A stretch of 5,600 bases of DNA, taken from the NCBI GenBank assembly GCA_024277475.1, contig JAJRVC010000607.1, positions 1 to 5,600 on the forward strand, written 5' to 3'. Below the pieces are notes generated by a model that saw nothing but the letters and a program-made list of their open reading frames with translations, was not told the origin of the DNA and ran no database searches. This stretch comes from Deltaproteobacteria bacterium (GTDB lineage Bacteria > Desulfobacterota > Desulfobacteria > Desulfobacterales > JAFDCJ01). Shown in pieces: positions 1 through 5,600 of this stretch (position 1 is the first letter of the stretch; every line of letters starts with the position of its first letter). Position numbers and translations under genes: made by a program.

Positions 1-293
1 AATCTGTTCCGGGTCTTTGATTTGCCATCCCCGCTATTTACCCTGCACGGAGTCGGTTGTAATATCGGAAGGGACGTTGAAATAAATATTTTCGTTGGAA
101 CAGCTACAGATCAAACTCTCCCGGCATCGATCAACAGCAGCAAGGTGATGCCTTTTTTTTCCTGTGAAGGGATATCCCGGGATTCCTGGGTCCGGCCCTT
201 GGGTTGGACGAGTGTGTGCTGTGGCGAAATTTCCGGCCAAAACCCATCAAGCATCTAATTTCACCGATGCTTCACAAATATCATGTTAAAGCC
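1..293. other. Left-edge region without a supportable gene
   Basis: No gene can be supported here. One plus-strand frame is open from the window edge to a stop at 256-258 and could be the tail of a gene entering from the left, but its translation is rich in Cys, Pro and Ser and matches no family I know. On the minus strand an ATG at 28-26 would start a protein running off the edge (MANQRPGTD...), but its ribosome binding site is poor. A weak hairpin (arms 249-255 and 266-272, 7 bp, 10-nt loop) lies downstream of the small minus-strand gene and could help end its transcript, although its T-tract is poor. Overlapping small palindromes sit at 169-178 and 174-183. Confidence 0.4.
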
Positions 294-428
294 TTAATTT
301 CGGGCTTTATCCCTTGATATTTGTTTTTTGGATTTAACCCATGCAGTTAAACCGGCAATGGCCAGTATGATGGTAAAAAGGTAAGCTGCAAAGACAAGCA
401 AAAAATTAATGAATATTTTCATCCACAT
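294..428 (-). CDS. Small single-span membrane protein, 44 aa, unknown function
   Basis: I do not recognise the family. The translation begins MWMKIFINFLLVFAAYLFTI and continues with a hydrophobic stretch to about residue 30, then a basic, polar tail ending SRDKARN. This predicts one transmembrane helix (about residues 5-28). The positive C-terminal tail probably faces the cytoplasm. A purine-rich site, GAGG, lies 8 nt before the first ATG, and the second ATG (residue 3) is an alternative start. A TATAAT box at 462-467 would give a leader of roughly 25-30 nt. The stop codon sits inside a small hairpin (AAAGCC/GGCTTT). The gene is shorter than usual annotation cut-offs. It has no operon partner in view. 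The support is the start signals plus a coherent hydrophobic-then-basic layout, not homology. A chance ORF remains possible. Confidence 0.5.
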   Translation of the reverse strand: MWMKIFINFLLVFAAYLFTIILAIAGLTAWVKSKKQISRDKARN

Positions 429-461
429 TTTCAAATCCTCTATCTGGCTGAAGCCCTGTAC

Positions 462-467
462 ATTATA
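462..467 (-). promoter_or_regulatory. Candidate -10 box for the small membrane protein
   Basis: A perfect TATAAT on the minus strand lies 33 nt before the small ORF, preceded by CGA. No good TTGACA-like -35 element is seen 16-18 nt upstream, so it may be weak or need an activator. Confidence 0.35.
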
Positions 468-694
468 TCGGTACTTTTATAGTTCGCTTTAATCTCTTTT
501 AGACAGAGAGCAGGAAAAAATTTGCACAATTTTGAGAAGCCCTAAACACATTTAGAGAATTAGTTCATATTTTTTTCTATGGCAAAATCGACGGTTCAAA
601 ATACCCGTCAATTTTATTTCAATTAATTTAAAGCGAAATTTTCGTCAGGAATTAGGCGCTTACCAAAGGTCTCGTTATTCCAAAGAGGTGGGGG

Positions 695-724
695 TTGACG
701 CTAAAATAAGGCATTTCCGATATT
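695..724 (+). promoter_or_regulatory. Candidate sigma70 promoter upstream of comEA
   Basis: TTGACG at 695-700 matches the -35 consensus at five of six positions. GATATT at 719-724, after an 18-nt spacer, matches the -10 box at four of six. Transcription from here would give comEA a leader of about 185 nt containing both downstream inverted repeats. A closer promoter cannot be excluded. Confidence 0.35.
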
Positions 725-781
725 AGGCATAAGAATTGCTCTTGTGTCTTGGAGTTCTTCGAAGAAATTTTTATTTTTAAT

Positions 782-803
782 GTTTATCGTGGCCACGATA
801 AAC
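782..803. repeat. Perfect 22-bp palindrome upstream of comEA
   Basis: The left half GTTTATCGTGG is followed directly by its exact reverse complement CCACGATAAAC, with no spacer. As DNA it looks like an operator for a dimeric regulator. As RNA it could fold into a 9-bp stem with a GGCC loop. It lacks a following T-run on either strand, so it is not an intrinsic terminator. It lies 116 nt before the comEA start. Confidence 0.7.
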
Positions 804-852
804 CAGCCTTGTTTTGTCTTCCCACGGGGGGAGGACGAGCGCAAAATTCATG

Positions 853-879
853 GATCCACTGTTTTACTGACACTGGATC
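853..879 (+). repeat. Hairpin in the comEA leader
   Basis: Arms 853-862 and 870-879 pair at nine of ten positions, with one C-C mismatch and a 7-nt loop. The hairpin ends 23 nt before the AAGGAG ribosome binding site. It may be a leader structure or an imperfect operator; its role is unknown. Confidence 0.45.
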
Positions 880-918
880 TGCAAACTTCAATAGGAACTA
901 AAAAGGAGACATCGCTCC

Positions 919-1242
919 ATGTCAACAAAAAACTTGGTTAGCATTACCCTATCAATTATGGCCTTCTTGACCCTACTAATCGTTAATCCGGCTCTGGCTG
1001 AAGTAAAAAAAGAAGGAGTCGCAAAAACAAATGAAACCGTGGCATCGATGCAAAAGATCAATATCAACCAAGCGGATGCTAAAACTCTGGCAACGCTGAA
1101 GGGGATCGGAAAAGACCGGGCCGCCAAGATAATTGAATATCGGGAAACGAACGGTGATTTTGAAAAAATCGAAGATCTCATGAAAGTGAAAGGAATTGGT
1201 AAAAAGATCTTTGAACAGAACAAAAAGGTACTTTCTGTTTGA
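919..1242 (+). CDS. comEA: Exported ComEA-type helix-hairpin-helix protein
   Basis: This 107-residue protein has an N-terminal signal peptide: Lys4, a hydrophobic core at about residues 6-22, and an ALA|E cleavage site after residue 27. A short polar linker follows. Residues 46-107 form the ComEA helix-hairpin-helix repeat. They open with ININQAD and carry two hairpin motifs, LKGIGKDRAAKI (60-71) and VKGIGKKI (90-97). In the family this domain binds double-stranded DNA outside the inner membrane without sequence specificity, and the best-known members act in DNA uptake. Many bacteria carry such small versions without known competence, so the uptake role is inferred. AAGGAG at 903-908 lies 10 nt before the ATG, slightly long. 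The chosen start gives a complete signal peptide. No other competence genes are in view; the downstream gene is convergent. Confidence 0.9.
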   Translation: MSTKNLVSITLSIMAFLTLLIVNPALAEVKKEGVAKTNETVASMQKININQADAKTLATLKGIGKDRAAKIIEYRETNGDFEKIEDLMKVKGIGKKIFEQNKKVLSV

Positions 1243-1309
1243 TGCTGCGAAACAAATTTTCCCAGAATTTTTTAAGAGGATAGTGTAGTATCGAACAATT
1301 TGATCGATG

Positions 1310-1346
1310 GGGTTTGGGGGGGGGCGTGAAATTTCCCCCCAAGCCC
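1310..1346 (+). repeat. G9/C6 stem-loop downstream of comEA
   Basis: A run of nine G (1316-1324) and a run of six C (1335-1340) form the core of a 12-bp stem. Pairing is 1310-1321 with 1335-1346, with a 13-nt loop. The single non-Watson-Crick pair is T-G, a wobble in plus-strand RNA but an A-C mismatch in minus-strand RNA, which favours a role at the end of the comEA transcript. No T-run follows, so it is not a standard terminator. Confidence 0.5.
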
Positions 1347-1454
1347 TGTACTTCTTCAAAGGCCGTGGTTAAAATTAGTAGCGCCGGTTGGCGCAGCGAG
1401 TACGCTATCAAGACAATATATGCCTCACACCGACGTGAAAGCATTGTGGGAAAG

Positions 1455-1471
1455 CCGAATACTGTATTCGG
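1455..1471. repeat. 17-bp palindrome, 8-bp arms around one base
   Basis: CCGAATAC, a central T and GTATTCGG form a perfect inverted repeat. A one-base centre cannot be an RNA hairpin loop as it stands, so it fits a protein binding site or part of a repetitive element better. Confidence 0.5.
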
Positions 1472-1565
1472 TGAAAGAAATGGCACCCACTCCTGCCCTC
1501 CACCTTCATCGAAAATCTGGGCCTCTGTGCCTATCGCCTCGTAGGGGTACAATCCTACGCCTCGA

Positions 1566-1681
1566 AGAGCCAGTCGAAGATCCCGCCGTCGGGGGTCAGA
1601 GATAACTGGATCCGCCTTGAAAATAATACAAAGTAGGGAGGAATCAGTGCCCCCCGCGGAGCTGGATCTTCGACAGGCCCT
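1566..1681. repeat. Imperfect inverted repeat of about 115 nt
   Basis: GTCGAAGATCC at 1573-1583 recurs as its exact reverse complement at 1664-1674. The pairing extends outward (GCC at 1569-1571 with GGC at 1676-1678) and inward (GC at 1585-1586 with 1661-1662; CGGGGG at 1590-1595 with CCCCCG at 1651-1656). The centre is an A+T-rich loop. It begins 14 nt past the stop codon of the minus-strand enzyme gene. It could fold as a long hairpin at that transcript's 3' end, or be a small non-coding mobile or REP-like element. No flanking target duplication was seen. Confidence 0.5.
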
Positions 1682-1695
1682 CTGGACCCGGGTAT

Positions 1696-3963
1696 CTACT
1701 CGCTAGTTGCAAATTTCTTCAGAGGGTAGACTCTGCACAACAACGGGCCAAAGTTGACGGCGCCTGTTGCCGGATCACAATATTTTTCGCTATCGGGTGT
1801 TAGAACATTCACATTAGATTCGAAAACGCCAAATAATATCGGGTCCTCATCTATTTGCTCCGGGAACCACCAGCCGTGTTGGGATTCCACCATGCGGGGT
1901 GGAATTCTGGAAGTCAGCTTGGCTTTTTGCTTAATCTTTCCTCTTTCTGTTTCGATGACCATCCAATCGCCTTCACCGATATCGAGCTGTCGAGCGGTTT
2001 CCGGGTTGATTTCTGCTGTTGGGTAAGGATACAGTCTGCGAAGAGAGCGAATTTGTCGATGTTCAGAGTGGTTCATAGGCCGGAATCTGGCGCCGGTGAT
2101 GAGAATGAAGGGGTACTTTTTTGCAAGCTCAGGTTGGCTGACCGGTGTTTCGGGTGGTTCTTTGTAGCCGGGTAAGGGATCATAGCCCAGCTTTTCGAGG
2201 ATGGTGGAATAAAGCTCGACCTTGCCGGTTGGGGTTGCAAATCCCCGGGCTTTACCCGTTTCCGGATCAATGGTTTCATATCTTTTTTCTACTGCCGGGG
2301 GCGACCACCAGCGTTGCTTTTTGGCAAACTCTTCGGAAGAGCTCAAGTTGAGCTCCTGCAGCAGCGGCTGCAGGCACCAGTCCCACTCTTTGTCAAGGCT
2401 GTCGCGCCAGTACTTTTCCTGACCGAGCTTTAAGCCCAGGCCCCGATAAAATTCAAAATCACTTTTGCGTTCATGGAGGGGAGGTACTACCTGTTCTCCC
2501 AGGGCTGCAGCATTTCCGCTTCCCTGAAAGGTCTGGGTATATAGTTGGGGGTGCTCCAGCCAGTTGGTAATCGGAAACACGTAATCCGCCAGCATGGCCG
2601 AGGGCGTCATCCACTGTTCGGCAACTACAAAAAGTTCGAGTTTTGAGCTTTTTAAGGCTTTGTAGATTCTTTTGGTGTTGGGGTAGGCTACCATCGGATT
2701 GCAGGCACCACAAATCAACCCCCTGACCTGGTAGGGCGCGCCGTCGAGTATTGCCGTCCATACGGCAGGTTCGTGGCATCCGGGCAGAAAGCCGGCCGAT
2801 AGGCCCTTGTCATACCAGTAGGGTTTTGTCGATTCAGAAACCATTTCATATCCGGGAAAACACCAGAGCTTGTGAGTATCTGCTCCGAGTTGTTTTTTTC
2901 TCTGCTCTGCCGGCAGCATATCCATGTGTTCGAGCATGACGCCATAGTTAGCCTTTTCACAGGGACCGGAGAGCATATCGCCACCGATGACGTCAAGATT
3001 ACCCGTGATGGCCCGCAGTATGCATTTGGCGTGGGTAATACTGGTGACGTTGATGCCCTGCATGTCGGACTTTACACCCCAGATGATCGACGCCGGCCTG
3101 CTGGTGGCATACAGTCGCGCTGACTGCACAATGTCCTGTTCAGGCAGACACGTAATTTCGGCGACCTTCCGGGGCGAATACTGTTTTACGTGTTTTTTGA
3201 GCTCGTCAAATCCATGGCACCATTTTTTGACGAAATTTTTATCATAGAGTTCTTCTGCAATGATTACGTTCAGCCAGCCCAGGGCGAGGGCGGCATCGGT
3301 GCCCGGCCTTAACCTTAGCCAGTGGTCTGCAAGCCGGCCTGTGGTTTCGGAGTACTTGGGATCAATGACGATATATTTTGTACCCCTCCGCTTGGCTTTA
3401 ATATGTTGCGGAAAAATACAGGCAAAGGACTCTGCCGGGTTGCCGCCCCAGATTACGGCGCATTTGCATGGCTCTTTGACGGCACGGCTGGCCCCGGTGC
3501 CATATATGGCTGCATGAATCTGCCGGCTGACCACCGAACACCACTGGCTGGCATTGGCATGATTGGGACTGCCGAAAAGATTCATAAAACGCACTTTAAA
3601 CAATTCCGAAAAACCTCTGCCGGTACCGCCGATGGAAGCAATTGCCTCGGCGCCGCTCTCTGCCTTGATGCGGTCGAGCTTTTCAGCAACCTCATTCAGG
3701 GCGTCTTCCCATGAGAGCTTTTGCCATTTGCCGGCACCTCTCTCCCCGATCCTTTTCAGGGGATAGTTAAGGCGATCCTCGTGATACAGGTGTTCGATAA
3801 ATGCCCTGGAACGCTCGCAGATCCATCCCTGGTTGACCGGGTGGCCTGGTTCTCCTTTTAGATTTACTACTTTTCCGTTTTCTATCGTAGCGAGGACTCC
3901 GGCCTGCAGCCAACAGCCAAAACATAGCGCGCGTTTAATTTCGGTGTTTTTTGATTCTTGCAT
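1696..3963 (-). CDS. Acetylene-hydratase-like bis-MGD Mo/W enzyme lacking one Fe-S cysteine
   Basis: A 755-residue cytoplasmic enzyme (no Tat signal) of the DMSO reductase superfamily. Layout: N-terminal Fe-S region (14-49), catalytic molybdopterin domains (about 60-460, with WGGNP at 172-176, DP at 201-202 and RPGTDAALALG at 219-229), and a C-terminal dinucleotide-binding domain (about 618-745). From memory, Pelobacter acetylenicus acetylene hydratase is the closest characterised relative, sharing FMNL.GSPN, LYDK.FV..WC.GF.EL, PASI.W.V..DMQ and KVELYS..EKLGYDPLP. Its length, about 730, is similar. Cys142 aligns with the W ligand Cys141, and Trp295 with Trp293. The cluster motif is C14-x2-C17-x3-A21...C49, so the third Cys is absent. 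Trp18 replaces the catalytic Asp13, and Arg51 replaces Lys48. The substrate is unknown; hydratase, dehydroxylase or transhydroxylase chemistry are all possible. AAAGGAG precedes the ATG by 6 nt. No partner subunit is adjacent. Confidence 0.92.
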   Translation of the reverse strand: MQESKNTEIKRALCFGCWLQAGVLATIENGKVVNLKGEPGHPVNQGWICERSRAFIEHLYHEDRLNYPLKRIGERGAGKWQKLSWEDALNEVAEKLDRIKAESGAEAIASIGGTGRGFSELFKVRFMNLFGSPNHANASQWCSVVSRQIHAAIYGTGASRAVKEPCKCAVIWGGNPAESFACIFPQHIKAKRRGTKYIVIDPKYSETTGRLADHWLRLRPGTDAALALGWLNVIIAEELYDKNFVKKWCHGFDELKKHVKQYSPRKVAEITCLPEQDIVQSARLYATSRPASIIWGVKSDMQGINVTSITHAKCILRAITGNLDVIGGDMLSGPCEKANYGVMLEHMDMLPAEQRKKQLGADTHKLWCFPGYEMVSESTKPYWYDKGLSAGFLPGCHEPAVWTAILDGAPYQVRGLICGACNPMVAYPNTKRIYKALKSSKLELFVVAEQWMTPSAMLADYVFPITNWLEHPQLYTQTFQGSGNAAALGEQVVPPLHERKSDFEFYRGLGLKLGQEKYWRDSLDKEWDWCLQPLLQELNLSSSEEFAKKQRWWSPPAVEKRYETIDPETGKARGFATPTGKVELYSTILEKLGYDPLPGYKEPPETPVSQPELAKKYPFILITGARFRPMNHSEHRQIRSLRRLYPYPTAEINPETARQLDIGEGDWMVIETERGKIKQKAKLTSRIPPRMVESQHGWWFPEQIDEDPILFGVFESNVNVLTPDSEKYCDPATGAVNFGPLLCRVYPLKKFATSE

Positions 3964-3993
3964 TTTAACTCCTTTAAGATATCCTATCTTGAT

Positions 3994-4002
3994 ATTATAT
4001 CA
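3994..4002 (-). promoter_or_regulatory. Extended -10 promoter of the Mo/W enzyme gene
   Basis: The minus strand reads TGATATAAT, a perfect TATAAT with the TG-N extension, 31 nt before the start codon. There is no good -35 box at 16-18 nt, as is common for extended -10 promoters. The -10 box lies inside an 11-bp palindrome (3991-4001, GATAT/ATATC around one base), where a bound repressor would block transcription. Confidence 0.55.
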
Positions 4003-4920
4003 GCACGAAACAATTCAAAACTTTCCATCGCAGCAGTGGCCATTCTGTACCCTATTGCAAGCCCGGGGCATTATGGCAAGCCCTGCATCAAACGCGTTTG
4101 TATTTCATCGAACAGCCCAATGAAAAATATTGCGGGCTGCAGATCTGGTCATCTTGTATAAATGGTAGCTTGGCTATTTGACTCGCAGCATTTTAGAGGG
4201 TGCCGGGTCCGGTGAGTTTGAACAGGTTATGTTGGAAGAAACTGCCATCCTGACCCTTTCAGTGAGCAATGGCATCGTGCGTTACAGAAAAATGAACCGG
4301 AATAAAGGGAAAAGCCTGTGCGAGGCGGCCGTAGGCTTCTGTCGTCTGAGTCTTATGCACGGTCGTACAAGTGGATAACCAGCTGAAACTAATACAGTAA
4401 CTCTATAATGAGCCAAACGGAAGCTTGACCCCTCGTCTCAGGTTTTCATAAGAGTGAATATTAAAAATAAAAATGTGATATTCATCTTTTCGCAAAAATA
4501 TATGTCCTATCTGCTATTTCTTTCGTCGATATTTAATATTTAAAACCAGGCCCCTTTGTCTTTCTTTTAGCCCATAGAGCCTAACTGAGCTTTGTAAATA
4601 TTGCAGAGACTTCCCGGTCGCTAAGCCTTTAAAAAATATCATCACTGGCATTGCCGCGTTTGATGACATATTAAAATGCGCCTGGGTATTTGATGCGCAA
4701 AGCACAGACCATCGCTAAAAACACTTTGAAAATTAAAATGGAGAATTTACCTCACTTCGGGTTATTTAAAGCAATCAGGCACTGATTGTGGAGCCAATAG
4801 TTTATAATTAAGATCCGACCCTTTTGTTTCCCCTGTGGTCATTTCCGTGGCTATTTATGACATAATATTATTGAAATTAGGGCCGGTGGTTGGAAATAGG
4901 GTTGGAATTCGGAAAAATAG
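4003..4920. other. Gene-poor region upstream of the Mo/W enzyme gene
   Basis: About 920 nt without a supportable gene. Two moderate frames exist, plus strand from TTG 4178 to 4378 and minus strand from GTG 4705 to 4514. Neither has a ribosome binding site or a recognisable sequence. Structures seen are GCAAGCCC repeated directly at 4057-4064 and 4076-4083, a CAGCCC/GGGCTG hairpin at 4113-4139, and a CAATCAG-GCA-CTGATTG hairpin at 4772-4788. The section from about 4440 is A+T-rich. The 4178-4378 frame could be a decayed gene; I cannot name it. Confidence 0.45.
4057..4083. repeat. Direct repeat of GCAAGCCC, 19-bp period
   Basis: Two exact 8-bp copies, each preceded by T and one variable base, lie 70-95 bp upstream of the predicted start point of the Mo/W enzyme transcript. 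The position suits an activator site, useful because the promoter lacks a -35 box, but two 8-mers could be chance. Confidence 0.25.
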
Positions 4921-4957
4921 AAAATTAAAAAGGGCTTACAATTTCTTGTAAACCCTT
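4921..4957 (-). terminator. Intrinsic terminator of the tRNA-fMet gene
   Basis: On the minus strand a 12-bp stem (4957-4946 with 4941-4930) closes a GAAA tetraloop and runs into TTTTTAATTTT. The only imperfect pair is G-U on the minus-strand RNA and C-A on the plus strand, which fixes the orientation. It starts 11 nt after the tRNA CCA end. Confidence 0.85.
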
Positions 4958-4967
4958 GAATATATTA

Positions 4968-5044
<77 letters not shown>

Positions 5045-5062
5045 TCAATTTTTCAAATATCA

Positions 5063-5091
5063 CTTTTAACGGAACGGGAATAATTAGTCAA
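5063..5091 (-). promoter_or_regulatory. Sigma70-like promoter of the tRNA-fMet gene
   Basis: On the minus strand TTGACT (5091-5086) is followed after a 17-nt spacer by TAAAAG (5068-5063). The start point would fall about 10-13 nt before the mature 5' end, leaving a short leader for RNase P to remove. Confidence 0.65.
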
Positions 5092-5223
5092 GGGATTTCT
5101 GCCAACCCAATCAAAATATTTCGACCCGTGCGGTTAGTTAAGTCAGCACATCCATGATATCAAATTGTTTTCATAATTCCATGATTGAGAAAAAACTCAG
5201 ATCTCAAAAAATCCTGCGTATTT

Positions 5224-5553
5224 TCACAATGTTGTAGAAATTCCGAGACCTAAAATTAATTGCTTAAGACGACGATACTCTTTTTCAGACATGTTGGTTT
5301 GGTCTGAGTTCAGGAGCACCTGCTTGTGGCGGCTGGTATGTCCGGAAACGATTTCTAACGAGGATTTCGGGACTCCTAAGGCTTTTGCCAGAAATTTAAT
5401 ACTCATCCGGTTGGCGGCATTGTTGACGGGAGGGGCGGTTAATTTGACTTTAAGCGCGTCACCGTGAAGTCCGGCGAGCATGTTTTTGGAGGAGCGCGGC
5501 TGTACAAGAACCTTGAATACGATACCCCGGGGATTTTTTTGGATATGCAGCAT
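5224..5553 (-). CDS. yggU: DUF167 (YggU/UPF0235) family protein
   Basis: This 109-residue protein is a full-length member of the DUF167 family, small cytoplasmic proteins of unknown function that are widespread in bacteria. Family signatures are clear: VQPRSSKN at 17-24, GLHGDALKVKLTAPPVNNAAN at 28-48, KFLAKALGVPKSSLEIVSGHTSRHK at 53-77. The tail after residue 80 is polar and ends in a predicted helix, which is variable in the family. In many genomes the gene follows yggT and divIVA-like genes, but the upstream neighbour here is outside the window. The ATG at 5553 gives the usual N-terminus, though only a weak purine-rich site precedes it. That fits translation coupled to an upstream gene. 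It lies upstream of the tRNA promoter with about 130 nt between. Confidence 0.92.
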   Translation of the reverse strand: MLHIQKNPRGIVFKVLVQPRSSKNMLAGLHGDALKVKLTAPPVNNAANRMSIKFLAKALGVPKSSLEIVSGHTSRHKQVLLNSDQTNMSEKEYRRLKQLILGLGISTTL

Positions 5554-5600
5554 TTTTGAAGTAGTTTGGCTGAATTTTTACCACTTGTTCTTAATATTAT

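Larger units (their letters stand above)
429..918. other. Intergenic region between the divergent small ORF and comEA
   Basis: This 490-nt stretch has no convincing gene. It should carry the promoters of both flanking, divergently oriented genes. It is A+T-rich from about 440 to 660. It holds a possible plus-strand promoter (695-724), a perfect palindrome (782-803) and a hairpin (853-879), listed separately. A 65-codon frame from a GTG at 744 runs into comEA out of frame and lacks a ribosome binding site, so I do not call it. Confidence 0.5.
1243..1695. other. Convergent intergenic region rich in inverted repeats
   Basis: Neither flanking gene has a textbook intrinsic terminator here. Besides the elements listed separately, I see adjacent short hairpins at 1381-1394 (GCGCC/GGCGC) and 1395-1406 (AGCG/CGCT), and a CGTAGG/CCTACG hairpin near 1540-1559 flanked by direct repeats of CGCCTCG. 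Long frames are open on both strands between about 1290 and 1605, but none has start signals or a recognisable domain. The minus-strand frame extends into comEA. I read this as structured or repetitive intergenic DNA rather than a gene. It may be a dispersed repeat, but that needs a genome comparison. Confidence 0.45.

Noticed and set aside
744..941. 65-codon plus-strand frame starting at GTG, with a hydrophobic N-terminus
   Set aside because: It has no ribosome binding site, includes the 22-bp palindrome, and overlaps the well-supported comEA start out of frame.
888..1223. 111-codon minus-strand frame
   Set aside because: It is the antisense shadow of comEA, with Phe/Ser-rich translation and no domain.
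1243..1695. CRISPR array or tRNA-like repeats
   Set aside because: The repeats here are inverted and differ from each other; there is no regular direct repeat-spacer pattern anywhere in the window.
2471..3714. Several 60-130-codon frames inside the enzyme gene on both strands
   Set aside because: All are shadows of the 755-residue coding frame, which has full family signatures.
4178..4378. 66-codon plus-strand frame from TTG
   Set aside because: Poor start signals and no recognisable family; noted only as a possible gene remnant.
4514..4705. 63-codon minus-strand frame from GTG
   Set aside because: No ribosome binding site, A+T-rich context and no recognisable motif.
5168..5210. Possible hairpins after the DUF167 gene (TTGAGA/TCTCAA)
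   Set aside because: Stems are 6 bp or less with long loops and no clear T-run after them, so no terminator is called.
5578..5600. Minus-strand stop codon at 5580-5578 that could end an upstream gene (...NIKNKW)
   Set aside because: Only six codons are visible, too few to call. It would fit an upstream operon partner 24 nt before the DUF167 gene.

Overview
The window looks like ordinary chromosomal DNA from an anaerobic Gram-negative bacterium. A Desulfobacterota-like (deltaproteobacterial) host is my best guess. The guess rests on a cytoplasmic acetylene-hydratase-like molybdenum/tungsten enzyme, moderate base composition, long intergenic stretches and a small exported ComEA-type protein. 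No taxonomic marker is decisive.

Layout from left to right. Positions 1-293 hold no supportable gene. At 294-428 (minus) there is a 44-residue single-span membrane protein with a ribosome binding site and a -10 box. Positions 429-918 form a long leader region before comEA, with a perfect 22-bp palindrome (782-803) and a second hairpin (853-879). At 919-1242 (plus) lies an exported helix-hairpin-helix protein of the ComEA type. Positions 1243-1695 separate two convergent genes and are dense in inverted repeats, including a G9/C6 stem-loop and a ~115-nt imperfect inverted repeat. At 1696-3963 (minus) is the main gene, a 755-residue bis-MGD oxidoreductase-superfamily enzyme resembling acetylene hydratase. 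It has an extended -10 promoter and a strong ribosome binding site. Positions 4003-4920 are gene-poor. At 4921-5091 (minus) is a complete initiator tRNA transcription unit: sigma70-like promoter, tRNA-fMet with encoded CCA, and an intrinsic terminator. At 5224-5553 (minus) is a DUF167/YggU-family protein.

The genes do not form one pathway. Each appears to be its own transcription unit, and the molybdoenzyme has no partner subunit, cofactor-insertion chaperone or regulator in view. The most notable point is that this enzyme keeps only three of the four N-terminal cysteines that normally hold the [4Fe-4S] cluster: Ala21 stands where the third should be. It also has Trp18 where acetylene hydratase has its catalytic Asp. 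It is therefore probably not an acetylene hydratase in function, and its reaction is unknown.
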